Positions 61,342 through 64,000 of a DNA stretch of 64,000 nucleotides are shown here, in pieces (positions within the stretch are counted from its first letter, which is position 1; the number at the start of each line of letters is the position of its first letter). Made by a program: the position numbers and the translations under genes. The stretch comes from Flavobacterium subsaxonicum WB 4.1-42 = DSM 21790 (lineage in GTDB: Bacteria > Bacteroidota > Bacteroidia > Flavobacteriales > Flavobacteriaceae): assembly GCF_000422725.1 (NCBI RefSeq), contig NZ_KE383909.1, positions 791,178 to 855,177 on the forward strand, given 5' to 3'. The notes under the pieces were generated by a model, which worked only from the letters and a program-made list of their open reading frames with translations, did no database searches and was not told the origin of the DNA.

Positions 61342-61366
61342 AGTAGTATAAATATTTTGAAAAACG

Positions 61367-61780
61367 TTAGTCTTCGTCCTCATCTTCATCCTCGTCATCG
61401 GCAATGTCGCGGCTACGGCGGCGGCTTACGCCATCCTCGTCTTCATCGTCGTCGTCATCCGGATCTGTTTCAATAACTTCGGCTGCAGGCTCGTCATCCT
61501 CATCATCTTCGATTTCAAGCTCTTTTAATGCATCCATATCGTCTGCAGGCTCGTCTATATCATCATCGTCAAAATTCTCGATCCTGTCGGCTAATTTGGT
61601 GCTTACTTTCACCAGGTAAATAGTATCCTCGGTTTTAACTTCAACCGCCTCAATTGTTTCGTTCTTAGCGTTTTTAAAACGGATGATGTGCGAATCATCA
61701 TATCCATCCGGAAACCTCTCAACCAAAAGGGTCAGGATCTCGTTAGTCAGTTTAGCGTAATCAACAATAACTCTTTTCAT
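61367..61780 (-). CDS. Small protein with poly-acidic C-terminus
   Basis: 137 residues. The N-terminal ~70 residues look folded (VIVDYAKLTNEILTLLVERFPDGYDDSHIIRFKNAKNETIEAVEVKTEDTIYLVKVSTKLADRIENF); the rest is nearly pure Asp/Glu with a short basic patch (SRRRSRD). It begins 7 bp after the deoxyhypusine-synthase-like gene, in the same operon. I recall such proteins beside that gene in other flavobacteria, but no function. Confidence 0.8.
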   Translation of the reverse strand: MKRVIVDYAKLTNEILTLLVERFPDGYDDSHIIRFKNAKNETIEAVEVKTEDTIYLVKVSTKLADRIENFDDDDIDEPADDMDALKELEIEDDEDDEPAAEVIETDPDDDDDEDEDGVSRRRSRDIADDEDEDEDED

Positions 61781-61787
61781 AAGTCAA

Positions 61788-62759
61788 TTATAAATCTAAT
61801 AAGTAAGCAAATATAAGCGGTGCAACGATAGTTGCATCAGATTCTATAATAAATTTTGGTGTATTTATGTCTAATTTACCCCAGGTTATCTTCTCGTTAG
61901 GCACGGCACCCGAATAAGAGCCGTAACTTGTTGTAGAATCTGAGATCTGACAGAAATAGCTCCAGAATGGCACATCGTGCATTTCCATATCCTGGTACAA
62001 CATTGGCACCACACAAATAGGGAAATCGCCTGCTATACCACCACCAATCTGGAAGAAACCAACACCATTACTGCTGTTTTTAGGATACCAGTCGGCCAGG
62101 TACGCCATGTACTCGATACCCGATTTCATGGTAGACGCCTTAAGCTCGCCTTTAATTACATAGGATGCAAAAATGTTACCCATGGTGCTGTCTTCCCATC
62201 CCGGTACAATAATAGGCAGGTTGGCTTCGGCAGCGGCATACATCCAGCTGTCTTTAAGGTCTATTTCGTAATATTCTTCTAAAACACCGCTTAGCAGCAT
62301 TTTGTACATAAATTCGTGCGGAAAGTAACGCTCGCCTTTATCATCGGCATCTTTCCATATTTTGTAAATATGCTTTTGAAGGCGACGGAAAGCTTCATGC
62401 TCCGGGATACATGTATCGGTAACACGGTTAAGGCCACGCTCCAGCAAATCCCACTCCTGTTGCGGTGTAAGGTCGCGGTAGTTAGGTACCCTTTCGTAAT
62501 GAGAATGCGCTACAAGGTTCATAATATCTTCCTCAAGGTTCGCGCCGGTACAAGATATAATCTGTACTTTATCTTTGCGAATCATCTCGGCAAAAATTTT
62601 ACCCAGCTCAGCGGTACTCATGGCACCGGCAAGGGTAACCATCATTTTGGCACCGTCCTGCAATTGCTTTTCATAAGCCTTTGCAGCATCTACAAGCGCC
62701 GCCGCATTAAAATGCAGGTAGTACTTTTCGATAAACTGGCTAATTGGTCCTTTATTCAT
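61788..62759 (-). CDS. Deoxyhypusine-synthase family protein
   Basis: 323 residues. Clear homology to deoxyhypusine synthase: MMVTLAGAMSTAELGKIFAEMIRKDKVQIISCTGANLEEDI (NAD-binding), PIIVPGWEDSTMGNIFASYV, and VPNEKITWGKLDINTPKFIIESDATIVAPLIFAYLL, which keeps the catalytic Lys in WGK. Bacteria lack the eIF5A substrate, and bacterial members are thought to act on polyamines (homospermidine-type synthesis). It follows arginine decarboxylase by 45 bp, in keeping with a polyamine role. Confidence 0.88.
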   Translation of the reverse strand: MNKGPISQFIEKYYLHFNAAALVDAAKAYEKQLQDGAKMMVTLAGAMSTAELGKIFAEMIRKDKVQIISCTGANLEEDIMNLVAHSHYERVPNYRDLTPQQEWDLLERGLNRVTDTCIPEHEAFRRLQKHIYKIWKDADDKGERYFPHEFMYKMLLSGVLEEYYEIDLKDSWMYAAAEANLPIIVPGWEDSTMGNIFASYVIKGELKASTMKSGIEYMAYLADWYPKNSSNGVGFFQIGGGIAGDFPICVVPMLYQDMEMHDVPFWSYFCQISDSTTSYGSYSGAVPNEKITWGKLDINTPKFIIESDATIVAPLIFAYLLDL

Positions 62760-62804
62760 CTTAATTCCTTTTTGTGGTGTAATATTCGTTTTTCTTCTTT
62801 CTTC

Positions 62805-64000
62805 TTATTTCGTTTCAACCTTATCCTCGGCATACCCTAAAATCCTAAGTACGTCTTCGGCTTTTTGCTGCTCAGAGAAAACCTCTGTGGCAAGAAAACC
62901 ATTCTCGTCGCGGTCTATAAGTATGTGCTTAGGCTGCGGTATAAGGCAGTGGTGCAGGCCACCGTAGCCACCAATGGTTTCCTGGTAGGCGCCCGTGTTA
63001 AAGAACCCAATATACAAAGGCTTATCGCGGTTGTATTTAGGCAGGTAAATGGCATTTAAGTTTTGCTCAGAGTTGTAATAATCGTCGCTGTCGCACGTCA
63101 TTCCGCCCAAAAGCACACGCTCGTACTGGTCGTTCCAGCGGTTAATGGCAAGCATAATAAAACGCTTGTTTATGGCCCATGTATCGGGTAGGGTAGTAAT
63201 GAAAGACGAGTCGATCATGTTCCATTTTTCCCTGTCGTTCTGTTGTTTTTGGTAAAGCACCTGGTAAATGGCACCGGCACTTTCGCCCACGGTAAACGAC
63301 CCGAATTCGGTAAAAATGTTAGGTACATCTACCTCGGCTTCGTCGCACGCAATTTTTATCTGGTTGGTAATTTCGTCTATCATGTACTGATAGTCGTATT
63401 CAAAAGCAAGCGAGTTCTTGATAGGGAAACCGCCGCCAATGTTAAGGCTGTCTAACGATGGGCATTCTTTTTTAAGGTTAACATACACCTTTAAACATTT
63501 AGAAAGCTCGTTCCAGTAGTAAGACGTATCCCTTATCCCGGTATTGATAAAAAAGTGAAGCATTTTTAGCTCTACATTTTTATTTTCGTGTATTTGCTTG
63601 CGGTAAAATGGTAGTATGTTTTTGTAGCCAATGCCAAGGCGCGAGGTATAAAACTCAAACTTAGGCTCTTCCTCAGCCGCAATACGTATACCAATTTTAA
63701 ACTTACCGTTTATTTGCTCCTGCAACAGGTCAAGCTCTTCGTAGTTGTCAATGATCGGAATAGTTTGCTTGTGGCCGTTATTCATTAGCCTTGCAATGTT
63801 TGTAATGTACTGGTCTCTTTTAAAACCGTTGCAAATTACATAGGTATTCTTGTTTATTTTGCCTGATTCTAACAGCTTCTCGACAATATTAACATCGAAA
63901 GCAGCCGAAGTTTCAATATGGATATTGTTTTTAAAAGCCTCATTCATTATATATTCAAAGTGAGAGCTTTTGGTGCAGTAGCAATAGTAGTATTTACCAT
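62805..64000 (-). CDS. speA: Biosynthetic arginine decarboxylase, N-terminally truncated by window
   Basis: PLP-dependent fold-III decarboxylase that makes agmatine, the first polyamine precursor. The frame continues upstream beyond 64000 (KYYYCYCTKSSHFEYIMNEAFKNNIHIETSAAFD), so the start at 63947 is only an internal Met and the N-terminal part with the PLP lysine is outside. Diagnostic stretches: DSLNIGGGFPIKNSLAFEYDYQ, NIFTEFGSFTVGESAGAIYQVLYQK, LGGMTCDSDDYYNSEQNLNAIYLP, FFNTGAYQETIGGYGGLHHCLIPQPKHILIDRD. First gene of the run leading to the deoxyhypusine-synthase-like and acidic proteins. Confidence 0.95.
   Translation of the reverse strand, partial: GKYYYCYCTKSSHFEYIMNEAFKNNIHIETSAAFDVNIVEKLLESGKINKNTYVICNGFKRDQYITNIARLMNNGHKQTIPIIDNYEELDLLQEQINGKFKIGIRIAAEEEPKFEFYTSRLGIGYKNILPFYRKQIHENKNVELKMLHFFINTGIRDTSYYWNELSKCLKVYVNLKKECPSLDSLNIGGGFPIKNSLAFEYDYQYMIDEITNQIKIACDEAEVDVPNIFTEFGSFTVGESAGAIYQVLYQKQQNDREKWNMIDSSFITTLPDTWAINKRFIMLAINRWNDQYERVLLGGMTCDSDDYYNSEQNLNAIYLPKYNRDKPLYIGFFNTGAYQETIGGYGGLHHCLIPQPKHILIDRDENGFLATEVFSEQQKAEDVLRILGYAEDKVETK

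Noticed and set aside
61404..61619. Serine-rich plus-strand frame
   Set aside because: It is the antisense of the poly-Asp/Glu codons of the gene at 61367-61780.

Overview
The window is from a member of the Bacteroidota, most likely a Flavobacterium-type Flavobacteriaceae. This rests on gene content (DUF5723, DUF3822, DUF2911, RprXY-like and flavobacterial PEP carboxylase families), AT-rich intergenic DNA, the near absence of Shine-Dalgarno sequences, and several promoters with the Bacteroidota -7 element TAnnTTTG. It is chromosomal: housekeeping genes (rnpB, rsmD, kdsB, panB, ppc, comM, speA) are mixed with accessory loci. No tRNA, rRNA, CRISPR array, prophage or complete insertion sequence was seen.

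Layout. 1-4.7 kb: the rest of a secreted S41 peptidase, then the two-gene NHEJ operon ku-ligD. 5.0-14.2 kb: an acetate/short-chain-carboxylate module made of a zinc-ribbon/HTH protein, porin, MFS carrier, two small membrane proteins, an SLC5-histidine kinase fusion (CrbS-like), a receiver-only response regulator and acetyl-CoA synthetase. 14.3-16.8 kb: a coupled pair, a TPR-AAA+ ATPase and a TPR membrane protein. 16.9-23.1 kb: a tightly coupled biosynthetic operon around a type III polyketide synthase with its own FAD enzyme, methyltransferase, dehydratase, ketosynthase, acyl carrier protein and phosphopantetheinyl transferase. 23-29 kb: a multi-PAS kinase, a GIY-YIG protein and a DUF294/exonuclease pair of the type often linked to acetate sensing. 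29-38 kb: redox, ion transport, PH-domain, ComM and small unknown proteins, with a 7-bp tandem repeat array. 38-50 kb: cell-envelope proteins, RluA, PanB, RNase P RNA, an RprXY-like two-component system divergent from an outer-membrane barrel gene, and RsmD. 51-64 kb: a helicase, KdsB, a methyltransferase/dioxygenase pair, an XRE regulator divergent from an M14 peptidase, Lrp, PEP carboxylase, DinB and a polyamine segment (deoxyhypusine-synthase-like protein and arginine decarboxylase).

The signals most worth following are: (1) the acetate module, where the response regulator has no output domain while a zinc-ribbon/HTH protein is encoded at the front and an inverted repeat sits upstream of the acs -7 box; (2) the type III PKS operon with a private acyl-ACP supply; (3) five copies of TTAC-N4-GTAA between the XRE regulator and the M14 peptidase; (4) three 11-bp-spaced TTAACC boxes between rprXY and the barrel gene; (5) a four-helix-bundle gene framed by matching inverted repeats and inserted exactly between panB and rluA, leaving rluA with a TTG start; (6) an exonuclease whose last catalytic aspartate is asparagine. 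Several families of short intergenic hairpin repeats are also present. All functional assignments come from reading the sequence; no database search was run.
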